Positions 44,235-53,586 of a stretch of 64,000 bases of DNA are shown one piece after another (within the stretch, counting starts at the first letter, position 1; each line of letters begins with the position of its first letter). The notes beneath the pieces were generated by a model that saw only the letters and a list, made by a program, of their open reading frames with translations, ran no database searches and had not been told where the DNA came from. Where the stretch lies: assembly GCA_965242855.1 (NCBI GenBank), contig OZ251509.1, forward strand, positions 1,736,001-1,800,000. The letters run 5' to 3'. The stretch is from WTGU01 sp965242855 (GTDB lineage: Bacteria; Pseudomonadota; Alphaproteobacteria; UBA828). Position numbers and translations under genes: made by a program.

Positions 44235-46297
44235 CGCACCGCCATGTCCCGCTCGAAGAGATAGAGCAGGATGCGCAGCGCCCGGCCCCGTTCCGACTCG
44301 AGCTCCGGGTCGCGCTCGAGGACGGCGCGCGCGTCGTCGCGGGCGGCGGCGAGCAGCGCCTCGTGCGCCGCGAGGTCGGCCAGGCGGAACGTCGGGGCGC
44401 CGCTCTGGCGCGTGCCGAGCAGCTCGCCGGCGCCGCGCAGCCGCAGGTCCTCCTCGGCGATCCGGAACCCGTCGTCCGTCTCGCGGAGGATGGCGAGCCT
44501 GGCCCGCGCCGTCTCGCCGAGCGGCGGCGGATAGAGCAGCAGGCAGGTCCCCGGCTTCTCGCCGCGGCCGACGCGGCCGCGCAGCTGGTGGAGCTGGGCG
44601 AGGCCGAAGCGCTCCGCGTGCTCCACGATCATGACGGTGGCGTCGGGCACGTCGACGCCGACCTCGATCACCGTGGTGGCGACCAGGACGTCGGCGCCGG
44701 CGCCGGCGAAGGCGGCCATGGCGGCGTCCTTCTCCGGCCCCTTCATGCGCCCGTGGACCAGCGCGACGCGGGCGCCGAAGACCTCCGCGAGTCGCGCGTG
44801 GCGATCGCTCGCCGCGGCGAGATCGACCGCTTCCGATTCCTCGACCAGGGGGCAGACCCAATAGACCTTGGCCCCGGCGGTGAGCGCCCGCCCCACGGCG
44901 GCGACCACTTCCTCCAGGCGGTCCGACGGGAGGACGCGGGTCTCGACCGAGGTGCGCCCGGGCAGCCGTTCCGTGAGGCGGGAGACCTCCATGTCGCCGT
45001 AGGAGGTGAGCACCAGCGAGCGCGGGATCGGGGTCGCCGTCATCACCAGCAGATCGGCCGCCGGCCCCTTGCGCGCCAGCATCATGCGCTGGTGCACGCC
45101 GAAGCGGTGCTGCTCGTCGACCACGGCGAGGGCGAGATCGGCGAAGGCCACGCCTTGCTGAAACAGGGCATGGGTGCCGACCAGGATATGGACGTCGCCG
45201 GAGCGGAGCGCCGCCAGGAGCTCCGCGCGCGCGCGGCCCTTCTCGCGGGCGGTCAGCAACGCGAGGCGGACTCCCGTCCTCGCCAGCGGCGCCTCGAGCG
45301 CCGCCGCGTGCTGCCGCGCCAGGAGCTCCGTCGGCGCCATCAGGGCGGCCTGGGTGCCCGCCTCCACCGCGATCAGCATGGCGAAGAGCGCGACCGCGGT
45401 CTTCCCGCTGCCGACGTCGCCCTGGAGAAGGCGAAGCATGCGGACGTCGCCCGCGAGATCGGCTTCGATCTCGGCCACGGCCGCGCGCTGCCCCTCCGTC
45501 AGGCGGAAGGGAAGCGCCCGGGCAACCGCTTCGCGCAGCCGCCCGTCGCCGATCACGGACCGGCCGCGCCCGCGCCGCGCCGAGCGCCGGACGAGGGCCA
45601 GCGCGAGCTGGTTCGCCAGCAACTCGTCGTAGGCGAGCCGCGCGCGGGCGGGCGAGGCCGGTTCCAGATCCGCCGCGCGCTCCGGCCGGTGGGCGGCGCG
45701 GAGCGCCTCGTTCCAAGGCGGCCAGCCGCGCGCCCGGAGTGAATCGGGCGCCACCCATTCGGGAAGCGCCGGCGCGCGGTCCACGGCGGCCCGCACCGCG
45801 CGCGTCATGGCCTTGAGCGTGACCCCGGCGCCCAGCCGATAGACGGGCTCGACCGTCTGCACGCTCTCGCGCTCGTCCGGCGGCACGACGTGATCGGGAT
45901 GCACCATCTGGAGCGCGCCGCCGTAGCGCTCGACGCGCCCGCTGACCACCCGCGTGGCGCCTTCGGGCAACCGCTGCCGGAGCCAGTCCTCGCGGGCGCG
46001 GAAGAAGACCAGGGCCATGCTCCCGGTCTCGTCCGAGCAATAGACCTTGGTCGGCAGGCGCGGGTTGGGCGCGGGCTGGTGGCGGTCTATGCGCACGGTC
46101 AGCGTCACCGTGGCGCCGGCCTCGGCGGCGGCGATCTTCGGCCCGTGCCGGCGGTCGATCAGCCCGGTGGGCAGATGCCAGAGCAGGTGTATCGAGAGCG
46201 GGCCGGCCACCCGCTTCAGGGCCCGCGCGGTGCCGGCGCCCACGCCCGGCAGCGCCGTCGCCGGCGCGAACAGCGGATTGAGGACGGCCGGACGCAT
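44216..46297 (-). CDS. recG: ATP-dependent DNA helicase RecG
   Basis: 693-residue RecG, which remodels stalled forks and Holliday junctions in the cytoplasm. The N-terminal LPGVGAGTARALKRVAG and the OB-like wedge precede Walker A LLQGDVGSGKTAVAL (motif I), DEQH box VVDEQHRFGVHQR, and the C-terminal VATTVIEVGVDVPDATVMIVEHAERFGLAQLHQLRGRVGRG type helicase motifs. Length and order are standard. ATG at 46297 matches the family start NPLFAPATALPGVG. Confidence 0.96.
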   Translation of the reverse strand: MRPAVLNPLFAPATALPGVGAGTARALKRVAGPLSIHLLWHLPTGLIDRRHGPKIAAAEAGATVTLTVRIDRHQPAPNPRLPTKVYCSDETGSMALVFFRAREDWLRQRLPEGATRVVSGRVERYGGALQMVHPDHVVPPDERESVQTVEPVYRLGAGVTLKAMTRAVRAAVDRAPALPEWVAPDSLRARGWPPWNEALRAAHRPERAADLEPASPARARLAYDELLANQLALALVRRSARRGRGRSVIGDGRLREAVARALPFRLTEGQRAAVAEIEADLAGDVRMLRLLQGDVGSGKTAVALFAMLIAVEAGTQAALMAPTELLARQHAAALEAPLARTGVRLALLTAREKGRARAELLAALRSGDVHILVGTHALFQQGVAFADLALAVVDEQHRFGVHQRMMLARKGPAADLLVMTATPIPRSLVLTSYGDMEVSRLTERLPGRTSVETRVLPSDRLEEVVAAVGRALTAGAKVYWVCPLVEESEAVDLAAASDRHARLAEVFGARVALVHGRMKGPEKDAAMAAFAGAGADVLVATTVIEVGVDVPDATVMIVEHAERFGLAQLHQLRGRVGRGEKPGTCLLLYPPPLGETARARLAILRETDDGFRIAEEDLRLRGAGELLGTRQSGAPTFRLADLAAHEALLAAARDDARAVLERDPELESERGRALRILLYLFERDMAVRYLRSG

Positions 46298-46405
46298 CGC
46301 GCCCGCACCCTAATCCGCGAGGCCGCGCCGCGCCAACCGGCGCCCTTCTCCCGCTCCGCCGGGCGGCGTAAGGTTGCGGCGTCGCCACCGGACGGGAGAG
46401 CCGCC

Positions 46406-46837
46406 ATGTCATCCGTCACCACCCATCGCGCGGCGTGCGGTTGCGGCCGGCTCCGGGTCGCGGCGGCCGGGGCTCCGGACATCGTGATGGCCTGCAACTG
46501 CCGCGCCTGCCAGCGGCGCACCGGCAGCCCCTTCGGCGTCGGCGCCTATTTCCGCAAGGAGGCCGTGTCGACCGAAGGCGAGGCGAAGGTCTTCTCGCGC
46601 GTCGCCGATTCGGGGCGCGGCGTCGACATCCGCTTCTGCCCGCGCTGCGGTACCAGCGTCTATTGGACGGCGGAGCTGCGCCCGCATCATTACGGCATCG
46701 CGGCCGGCTGCTTCGCCGAACCCGGCTTCGCGACGCCGGGGCGCGTGGTCTGGGCTGAGAGCAAGCACCCGTGGGTCGCCTTCCCGGAAGGCACGCCGAC
46801 CTTCCCCCAGGCCGCGCCCCACGCCCCGGGCCGCTGA
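46406..46837 (+). CDS. GFA family (glutathione-dependent formaldehyde-activating-like) protein
   Basis: 143-residue zinc-binding protein of the GFA/CENP-V family. Cysteine ligands are seen in AACGCGRLRV, MACNCRACQRRTGSPFG and IRFCPRCGTSVYW, the three family motifs. The family name comes from one enzyme that condenses formaldehyde with glutathione; most members have no tested function. ATG at 46406 follows GACGGGAGAG, a good ribosome site. A role with FrmA (14 kb) is conceivable but unproven. Confidence 0.88.
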   Translation: MSSVTTHRAACGCGRLRVAAAGAPDIVMACNCRACQRRTGSPFGVGAYFRKEAVSTEGEAKVFSRVADSGRGVDIRFCPRCGTSVYWTAELRPHHYGIAAGCFAEPGFATPGRVVWAESKHPWVAFPEGTPTFPQAAPHAPGR

Positions 46838-46863
46838 CCCCTCCCCCCGGCGCGCGGGCCTCC

Positions 46864-48825
46864 ATGCGCGAGAAAGCATCCCATGTCCGTCGCGGGCGCG
46901 GCGCTACGCATCGCGATGCCGCGCATCGAGATGCCGTGCTCGGGTGCCTGGCGGCTGCGCTCCTCGCGGCCCTGCCGGCGGGAAACGCGCGGGCAGGCGC
47001 AGAGGATCACGCCACGGCGGCGCATGGCGGCGCCACGCCCGGCATCGAGATGCACGGCACCGAGATGCACGGCACCGAGATGCACGGCACCGAGATGCAT
47101 GGCATCGCGATGCATGGCGCGCCCAAATACGGCCCCGGCTTCCCCCATCTCGATTACGTCGATCCCGAGGCGCCGAAGGGCGGCACGCTCCGGCGCGCGG
47201 TGACCGGCACCTTCGACAGCCTCAACCCCTTCATCGTCAAGGGCGTGCCGGCGCAAGGGCGGCATCTGGTCTTCGAAAGCCTCCTCAAACGGACGTGGGA
47301 CGAGCCGTTCTCGCTCTATGGCCTGATCGCCGAATCGATCGCGGTGCCGGACGATCGCTCCGCCGTCACCTTCGTGCTGCGGCCGGAGGCGCGCTTCCAC
47401 GACGGCAGCCCGGTCACCGTGGACGATGTGATCTTCTCGTGGAAAACCCTGAAGGAGCACGGCAGACCCAACCACCGCCTCTATTACGGGCAGGTCCGGC
47501 GCGTCGAGCGGCCCAGGCCGCGCTCGGTGCGGTTCGTCTTCGACCCCGAATCGCCGGATCGCGAACTGCCGCTGATCATGGGCCTGATGCCGATCCTCTC
47601 GAAGGCTTGGTACGCGGCCGCGGCGTTCGCGGAAACGACGCTCGAGCCGCCGCCCGGCAGCGGCCCCTACCGCATCGAGAGCGTCGACGCGGGCCGCAGC
47701 GTCGTCTATCGCCGCGACCCCGACTACTGGGGCCGCGACCTCCCCATCAACCGCGGGCAGCACAATTTCGACCGCATCCGGTTCGACTACTACCGCGACG
47801 GCGACGTGATGCTGGAGGCCTTCAAGGCCGGCGAATACGACCTGCGCCGGGAATATTCGGCGGCCCGCTGGGCGACCGCCTACGACTTCCCGGCCGCCGA
47901 GGACGGCCGCGTCGTGCTGGAACGCCTGCCCCACGGGCGGCCTTCCGGCATGTTCGCGTTCGTCTTCAACACGCGGCGCAGCATCTTCGCCGACCGCGCG
48001 GTGCGTTACGCGCTGGCGCACGCCTTCGACTTCGCCTGGGTCAACAAGGCCCTGCTGCACGGCGCCTACGTCCGCACGCGCAGCATCTTCGACAATTCGG
48101 AACTCGCCGCGCGCGGCGCTCCGCAAGACCGCGAGCGCGCCCTCCTGGAGCCTTTCCGCGCGCAGCTGCCGCGCGAGGCGTTCGCGCGCGCGTACCGCCC
48201 GCCGGGCGTCGAAGGCGGCCTTCGCGCCAACCTCAAGGAGGCGCGGCGCCTGCTGGCGGAGGCGGGATGGAGGGTGCGGGAGGGCGCGCTGCGGCGGGCG
48301 GCGGACGGGGCGCCGATGGCGTTCGAGATTCTGCTGCTCCGCCCGGAGAGCGAGAAGATCGCCCTCGCCTTCGCCCGCAATCTCAAGCGGCTGGGAGTCG
48401 ACGCGAAGGTCCGCATCGTCGATACGTCGCAGTACCAGTACAGGCTGAACGTGTACGACTTCGACATGATCGTCTATCGCTGGAACGTCTCGCTCTCACC
48501 GGGGAACGAGCAGGCGCATTACTGGTCTTCCGCGGCCGCCGGGCGGGAGGCGACGCGCAACTACGCGGGCGTGCGGGACCCGGCGGTGGACGCGCTGATC
48601 GACGGTATGACGGAAGCGCGCGAGCGCGGCGTCTTCGTCGACACGACCCGCGCCATGGACCGGGCGATTCTGTGGGGGCATTACGTCATCCCCCTCTACC
48701 ACCTGAAGGACGATCGCATCGCCTACTGGGACAGGTTCGGCCGCCCCGAGGTCACGCCGCTCTACGGCATCGTCCCGGAAGCGTGGTGGGAGGACCCGGA
48801 GAAGGCGGCGGCGTTGCAACAGTGA
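46864..48825 (+). CDS. Extracellular solute-binding protein family 5, YejA-like
   Basis: 653-residue oligopeptide-binding protein of the YejA type. The N-terminus has a basic region and then a hydrophobic stretch (VLGCLAAALLAALPAGNARAGA) that acts as a signal peptide of unusual length. The mature part begins with a Met/His repeat (residues about 60-84) and then KYGPGFPHLDYVDPEAPKGGTLR, the YejA family start, TFDSLNPFIVKG, and the usual two-lobe fold through HYVIPLYHLKDDRIAYWDRFGRP. Substrate is a peptide or siderophore-like molecule; no permease or ATPase genes are adjacent. Confidence 0.88.
   Translation: MREKASHVRRGRGATHRDAAHRDAVLGCLAAALLAALPAGNARAGAEDHATAAHGGATPGIEMHGTEMHGTEMHGTEMHGIAMHGAPKYGPGFPHLDYVDPEAPKGGTLRRAVTGTFDSLNPFIVKGVPAQGRHLVFESLLKRTWDEPFSLYGLIAESIAVPDDRSAVTFVLRPEARFHDGSPVTVDDVIFSWKTLKEHGRPNHRLYYGQVRRVERPRPRSVRFVFDPESPDRELPLIMGLMPILSKAWYAAAAFAETTLEPPPGSGPYRIESVDAGRSVVYRRDPDYWGRDLPINRGQHNFDRIRFDYYRDGDVMLEAFKAGEYDLRREYSAARWATAYDFPAAEDGRVVLERLPHGRPSGMFAFVFNTRRSIFADRAVRYALAHAFDFAWVNKALLHGAYVRTRSIFDNSELAARGAPQDRERALLEPFRAQLPREAFARAYRPPGVEGGLRANLKEARRLLAEAGWRVREGALRRAADGAPMAFEILLLRPESEKIALAFARNLKRLGVDAKVRIVDTSQYQYRLNVYDFDMIVYRWNVSLSPGNEQAHYWSSAAAGREATRNYAGVRDPAVDALIDGMTEARERGVFVDTTRAMDRAILWGHYVIPLYHLKDDRIAYWDRFGRPEVTPLYGIVPEAWWEDPEKAAALQQ
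47041..47115 (+). repeat. Five tandem 15-bp units encoding a Met/His repeat
   Basis: Five consecutive 15-bp units in frame, each coding Gly-Ile/Thr-Glu/Ala-Met-His. The middle three units are nearly identical. Two further diverged units of related sequence (CATCGCGATGCCGCG type) lie near 46908-46937 in the signal-peptide region of the same gene. Confidence 0.95.
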
Positions 48826-48994
48826 GAGCGGCGTCCTGAATGCCGCGAATGCGTCGGCCGCTGAAAGCCCTCTCAGGCTCGTAGAGCACGGGCGCCGCCA
48901 GTCCCTGCTTGCGCAAACGCTGTGGCAGGTACTTTCCCACATATCTCTCCGGATCCGCTCGCCGGCGAGCGTCGTCCTCATCAAGCACTTCCAT
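48752..48994 (-). CDS. Possible small ORF opposite the end of the YejA-like gene
   Basis: 80-residue frame on the minus strand in the 256-bp gap before the STAS gene. Its first 54 residues (MEVLDEDDARRRADPERY, then VGKYLPQRLRKQGLAAPVLY and EPERAFSGRR) look protein-like, with alternating hydrophobic and charged positions, but I know no family. The rest lies antisense to the YejA-like gene and has a low-complexity proline-rich end. Could be a decayed gene tail. The frame is also open upstream (FLNV), so the start is uncertain. Confidence 0.3.
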   Translation of the reverse strand: MEVLDEDDARRRADPERYVGKYLPQRLRKQGLAAPVLYEPERAFSGRRIRGIQDAALTVATPPPSPGPPTTLPGRCRRAA

Positions 48995-49081
48995 GACATT
49001 CAGGAAGAGGGTTGCCGATGTTGCGGAAGGCGGGGCGGTGTGCGTATGGTGGCGGGGGCGGCAACCGAAGGCGAGGCTTCC

Positions 49082-49417
49082 ATGGACATCCAGGAACAGA
49101 AGACGGGCGCCGCGTGCGTCGTCTCCGTAAGCGGCCGTCTCGACGCGCTGACCGCGCCGGCCCTCGAGGAGAGGCTGGCGGCGGTCGTCGAACGGGGCGA
49201 AACCCGCGTGGTGCTGGACTGCGCCGGGATGGACTACGTGAGCAGCGCCGGCCTGCGCACCCTCCTCATCGGTGCCCGCAGCCTCCAGCAGAAAGGCGGA
49301 ACGCTCGCCATCGCCGCCTTGCAGCCCGACTGCCGCGAGGTCATGGAAGCGAGCGGGTTCGTGTCGATCCTGCAATGCCACGACACCCGCGAGGCCGCCG
49401 TCGCGGCGCTGTCCTGA
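49082..49417 (+). CDS. STAS domain protein (anti-sigma factor antagonist-like)
   Basis: 111-residue STAS domain of the SpoIIAA type. GRLDALTAPALEERLAAVVER, then VLDCAGMDYVSSAGLRTLLIGARSL, the conserved segment with the phosphorylatable serine, and LAIAALQPDCREVMEASGF. It would act as a phospho-switch partner of an anti-sigma factor or kinase, none of which is nearby. Start ATG at 49082 gives a short family-typical N-terminus; an upstream GTG (49040) is less likely. Next gene follows after 13 bases. Confidence 0.88.
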   Translation: MDIQEQKTGAACVVSVSGRLDALTAPALEERLAAVVERGETRVVLDCAGMDYVSSAGLRTLLIGARSLQQKGGTLAIAALQPDCREVMEASGFVSILQCHDTREAAVAALS

Positions 49418-49430
49418 GCGGAGCCGCCCC

Positions 49431-50084
49431 ATGCTGACATTCTCCGAAGAGATCATGGTCCTCCTGCTCCACGACGAGAACGGGACCTTCCTGCCGGTCG
49501 GCGAGTACACCCTGAACCGCGCGCTGGCCGGCGCCGTCCTCATGGACCTGGCCTTCGCCAACCGGATCGACACCGATCCCGAACGGCTGACGGTGACCGA
49601 CTCCGTGCAGACGGGGACGCCCGCGCTCGACCGCGTGCTGAACCGCATCGCGGGCGAGGAGGAAATCCGCGACACCCGCACGTGGATCGAGACGCTGTCA
49701 GCCGACGAGGCGGGCGCGATCAAGGAAGCGGCGCTGGACGCCCTCGTGGCGCGCGGCATCCTGGAACGCCGGGAGGAGAAGTTCCTGTGGGTCTTCCGCT
49801 CCCGGCGCTATCCGATGATCGACGGGAAGGCCGAGCGCGAAGCCAAGAAGCGCATCGCCGACGTGCTGTTCACGGACGAAATCCCCCACCCCCGGGACGT
49901 CGCCCTGATCTGCCTCGCCGACGCCTGCGGCATCCTGCGGGCGGTCTTCGAGGAGCGGGAGATCAAGCGGGTCGCGCCGCGCATCGAGTTGCTTGGCAAG
50001 ATGGACCTGATCGGGCGCGAGATGGCCGGCGCCATCGCCGACATCGAACGCGCCCTCGCCATCGCGGCGGCGCACGCCTTCTGA
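49431..50084 (+). CDS. GPP34 family phosphoprotein
   Basis: 217-residue GPP34 (Golgi phosphoprotein 3-like) protein. LTFSEEIMVLLLHDENGTFLPVGEYTLNRALAGAVLMDLAFANRI is the family opening, then LIGLKPTH-free helical repeats, AGAIKEAALDALVARGILERREEKFLWVF and RRYPMIDGKAEREAKKRI. In bacteria the family is frequent in actinobacteria; its role is unknown. ATG at 49431 lies 13 bases after the STAS gene, and the next small gene follows at 11 bases, so these three form an operon. The eukaryotic family binds phosphoinositide; that role is not shown here. Confidence 0.8.
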   Translation: MLTFSEEIMVLLLHDENGTFLPVGEYTLNRALAGAVLMDLAFANRIDTDPERLTVTDSVQTGTPALDRVLNRIAGEEEIRDTRTWIETLSADEAGAIKEAALDALVARGILERREEKFLWVFRSRRYPMIDGKAEREAKKRIADVLFTDEIPHPRDVALICLADACGILRAVFEEREIKRVAPRIELLGKMDLIGREMAGAIADIERALAIAAAHAF

Positions 50085-50094
50085 AGGGAGCGCC

Positions 50095-50202
50095 ATGTTC
50101 GAGGCGCTCGGGAACATCGCCAAGCTGGCGGTGGAAGCAGTGACCTGCGTGGTCGTGCTCCTGGCCGTCGCGCCGATCCTGCTGGCCGTCACCCCCTCGT
50201 GA
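50095..50202 (+). CDS. 35-residue membrane peptide downstream of GPP34
   Basis: Short gene of 35 codons plus stop. The peptide begins MFEALGNIAKLAVEAVTC and continues as one hydrophobic helix, VVVLLAVAPILLAVTPS. GAAGGGAG lies 4-12 bases before the ATG, a good ribosome site, and the start is 11 bases after the GPP34 stop. A short amphipathic first part and a single membrane helix resemble small membrane regulators. Function unknown; coding status is inferred from the site and spacing. Confidence 0.55.
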   Translation: MFEALGNIAKLAVEAVTCVVVLLAVAPILLAVTPS

Positions 50203-50226
50203 GGCCCGCCGCCCGGCGCGGGCGGA

Positions 50227-50820
50227 TCATCCCTCCAGCCCGGCGACGCGGGGGCGGCGCAGGGCGCCTTCCCAGCGCTCCGCCATGTCCAGCCTGAGGC
50301 CGAACTGGTCGAACACGCGGGCCACCGTGTGGTCGACCATGGCCTCGATCGAGCGCGGCCTGTTGTAGAAGGCCGGGACGGGCGGCATGATGGTGGCCCC
50401 CAGCCGCGCCAGCTTCAGCATGTTCTCAAGATGGATGGCGCTGAGCGGCGTCTCGCGGACCACGAGCACCAGCGGCCGGCGTTCCTTGATCATCACGTCG
50501 GCGGCGCGGTGGATGAGGTTCTCGCTGAGCCCCGCGGCGATCGCCGCCAAGCTCCGCGCCGAGCAGGGCGCGACCGCCATGCCGTCGACCGGGAACGACC
50601 CCGACGACATCAGGGCGCCCATGTCGGCCGGGCCGTAGTGGCGGTCCGCGAGCGCCCGCAGGTCGTCGAGGCTCTTGCCGGTCTCGTGTTCGAGCGTCCG
50701 CCGGCCCCATTTGCTGACGACGAGATGGGTCTCGATCCCGGCGTCCCGCGCCGCCTCCAGCAGGCGCACGCCGAAGACCGCGCCGCTCGCGCCCGTCATG
50801 CCGACGACCAGGCTCTTCAC
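50227..50820 (-). CDS. ubiX: Flavin prenyltransferase UbiX
   Basis: 197-residue UbiX/Pad1 flavoprotein, making prenylated FMN for the decarboxylase UbiD in ubiquinone synthesis. Family landmarks are GMTGASGAVFGVRLLEAA, HLVVSKWGRRTLEHET, SSGSFPVDGMAVAPCSARSLAAIAAG, RRPLVLVVRETPLSAIHLENMLKL and MPPVPAFYNRPRS. Start is GTG at 50820. No ubiD lies nearby. Monocistronic as far as seen, convergent with the 35-residue peptide. Confidence 0.93.
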   Translation of the reverse strand: MKSLVVGMTGASGAVFGVRLLEAARDAGIETHLVVSKWGRRTLEHETGKSLDDLRALADRHYGPADMGALMSSGSFPVDGMAVAPCSARSLAAIAAGLSENLIHRAADVMIKERRPLVLVVRETPLSAIHLENMLKLARLGATIMPPVPAFYNRPRSIEAMVDHTVARVFDQFGLRLDMAERWEGALRRPRVAGLEG

Positions 50821-50878
50821 CGGCCCCTCCCCTCTCCCATCCTACGGAGCGGCCTGGTGCGGCGAAAGCGGCAGCCTC

Positions 50879-51616
50879 TCATTCCCGCCCGTTGGCCCGC
50901 CCGCCGGCCTGCCCGCTGGCGAGCCAGAGCGCGAGGAAGCGCGCGAGCCAGCGGTGCATCGTCGCGCCGCAGCGGGCGTGGTTGGCGCGCTGTTCGGAGA
51001 CGGTCTGGGCGCCGGGACGCAGCAGGTCTTCCGGCGGCGGATCGCGGTCGAACCAGGCGGCGAGCACCGCGTCGTTGACCTCCGGATGGAACTGAATGCC
51101 CCAGGTCGTGGCCCCGTAGCGGAACGCCTGGTTCTCGAAGACGCGGCGCCGAGCGAGGCGGCGGGCGCCGGCGGGAAGCGCGAACCCCTCCCCGTGGCGC
51201 AGCGCCACTTCCAACGGGCCGTCGAGGGCGAAATCCTCCGCCGCGCCTTCCAGAGGCTCGATCGGATGGTAGCCGAACTCGTAGTGGCCCTCGGGGTGCG
51301 GGGCCACCACGGCGCCGAGCGCCCGGGCGATCATCTGCCCGCCGAGGCAGACGCCGAGCAGCGGCACGCCCGCCGCCATCACCCGGGGCAACCAGTCCAG
51401 CTCGGCGCGGATGTAATCGACGTGGTCGTCGTTCGCGCTCTGCGGCCCGCCGAAACTCACGACGCCGGCGAAATCCTCGACGCGGGCGGGCAACGGCTCC
51501 CCCTTGTTGGTGCGGACGAGGCGGACGGGCCGCCCCATCCCGCGCAGCAGGAGCGGGACTTCGCCGGGGTCGCCGGCGCGGACGTGGCTCACCAGAAGGA
51601 CGGGCTTTTCCTTCAC
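50879..51616 (-). CDS. Type 1 glutamine amidotransferase (GMP synthase-like)
   Basis: 245-residue class I amidotransferase fold. Catalytic cysteine in LLGVCLGGQMIARALG and the histidine in GIQFHPEVND, with a glutamate 2 residues on, complete the triad. It resembles stand-alone GMP-synthase-like glutaminases that act on gamma-glutamyl compounds, but no acceptor domain or partner is adjacent. Start is GTG at 51616. A second gene of the same type lies at 54982-55710; the two share only the core motifs. Confidence 0.85.
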   Translation of the reverse strand: MKEKPVLLVSHVRAGDPGEVPLLLRGMGRPVRLVRTNKGEPLPARVEDFAGVVSFGGPQSANDDHVDYIRAELDWLPRVMAAGVPLLGVCLGGQMIARALGAVVAPHPEGHYEFGYHPIEPLEGAAEDFALDGPLEVALRHGEGFALPAGARRLARRRVFENQAFRYGATTWGIQFHPEVNDAVLAAWFDRDPPPEDLLRPGAQTVSEQRANHARCGATMHRWLARFLALWLASGQAGGRANGRE

Positions 51617-51653
51617 GTTCCTTCCCTCCCGAACCGGCGCGCCGCCCGCCCGC

Positions 51654-52329
<676 letters not shown>

Positions 52330-52337
<8 letters not shown>

Positions 52338-53574
52338 AGCGGAGCGCCTCCACCGGATCGAGCCGCGCCGCCCGCCACGCCGGATAGATCGTCGCCAGGA
52401 ACGAAAGCCCGACGGCCATGACGGCGACGATGACGACCTCCGACGGATCGGTCTTCGCCGGCAGCTGCGAGAGGAAGCGGATCTCCGGCGGGAACAGCGC
52501 CGTATCGGTCAGGCGTTCGAGCCAGAGGCGGATGGTGTCGATGTGGGCGGCGAAGGCGACGCCGGCCGCGACGCCCAGCACCGTCCCCGCCACGCCGACC
52601 GCCGCGCCGTTCATGAAGAAGATGCGCAGGATCTGGCCCCGCGTCGCGCCCATGGTGCGCAGGATCGCGATGTCGCGCCCCTTGTCCTTCACCACCATGA
52701 TCAGCCCGGCGACGATGTTGAAGGCGGCGACCAGGACGATCAGGGTCAGGATCACGAACATGACGTTGCGCTCGACCTGGAGCGCGTTGACGAACTGGGC
52801 GTTGACCTCGCGCCAGTCGACGATCCACCCCTCCCCGGCCAGGGCGGTGCGCACGGCGGGGCGGATGTTGCGGACGAGATCGGGATCGACGGTCATGACC
52901 TCGATGCCGGTGACCGCGTCCGGCAGCCGGAAGTAGGTCTGGGCGAGGGCGAGCGGCATGAAGACGAAGGTGCTGTCGTACTCGAACATGCCCACGTCGA
53001 AGGTCGCCACCACGGGATAGGCCCTCGCGCGTGGCACCGTCCCCATGACCGTGGCCCGGCCCTCCGGCGACAGCAGGGTGATCAAATCGCCGACGCCGAC
53101 GCCCAACCGCCGCGCCATGCGCTCCCCGATCACGACCCCCTCGCCCTTCGCGAAGTCCTCGAGACGCCCGCCGACGACGTTCTCCGTCACCAGCGGGCGC
53201 GCCGCCAGGTGCGCGCCGCGCACGCCGCGCACCTGGCCGAAGGTCGCGCCGCCGCGCGCCGCCGCGATCACCTGGCCCTGGACGACGGGAGAAGCGGCGA
53301 CCACCCCCTCCACGGCGCCGATGCGCGCCGCCAGGGCATCGAATCCGGTAAGCCCGCTGCTCTGCGCATAGACGGTCATGTGGCCGTTGAGGCCGAGGAT
53401 GCGGGTGAGCAGCTCCTCGCGAAAGCCGTTCATCACCGACATGACGATGATCAGGGTGGCGACGCCCAGGAAGATGCCCACCAGGGAGAAGGCCGCGATG
53501 ACGGAGACGAACCCCTCCTGCCGGCGGGCGCGCAGGTAACGGAAGGCGACGAGCCGCTCGAAGGCCGAGACCAT
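52330..53574 (-). CDS. lolC: Lipoprotein-releasing system permease (LolC/E)
   Basis: 414-residue inner-membrane permease of the LolCE family. An N-terminal helix (VIAAFSLVGIFLGVATLIIVMSVMNGF) leads to a large periplasmic domain and three C-terminal helices, including VILTLIVLVAAFNIVAGLIMVVKDKGRDIAILRTMG, the LolC hallmark. Only one permease gene exists here, as in most alphaproteobacteria, so it forms a homodimer with LolD. ATG at 53574 is 12 bases after the proS end. Confidence 0.94.
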
Positions 53575-53586
53575 ACGCGCCGGCCG

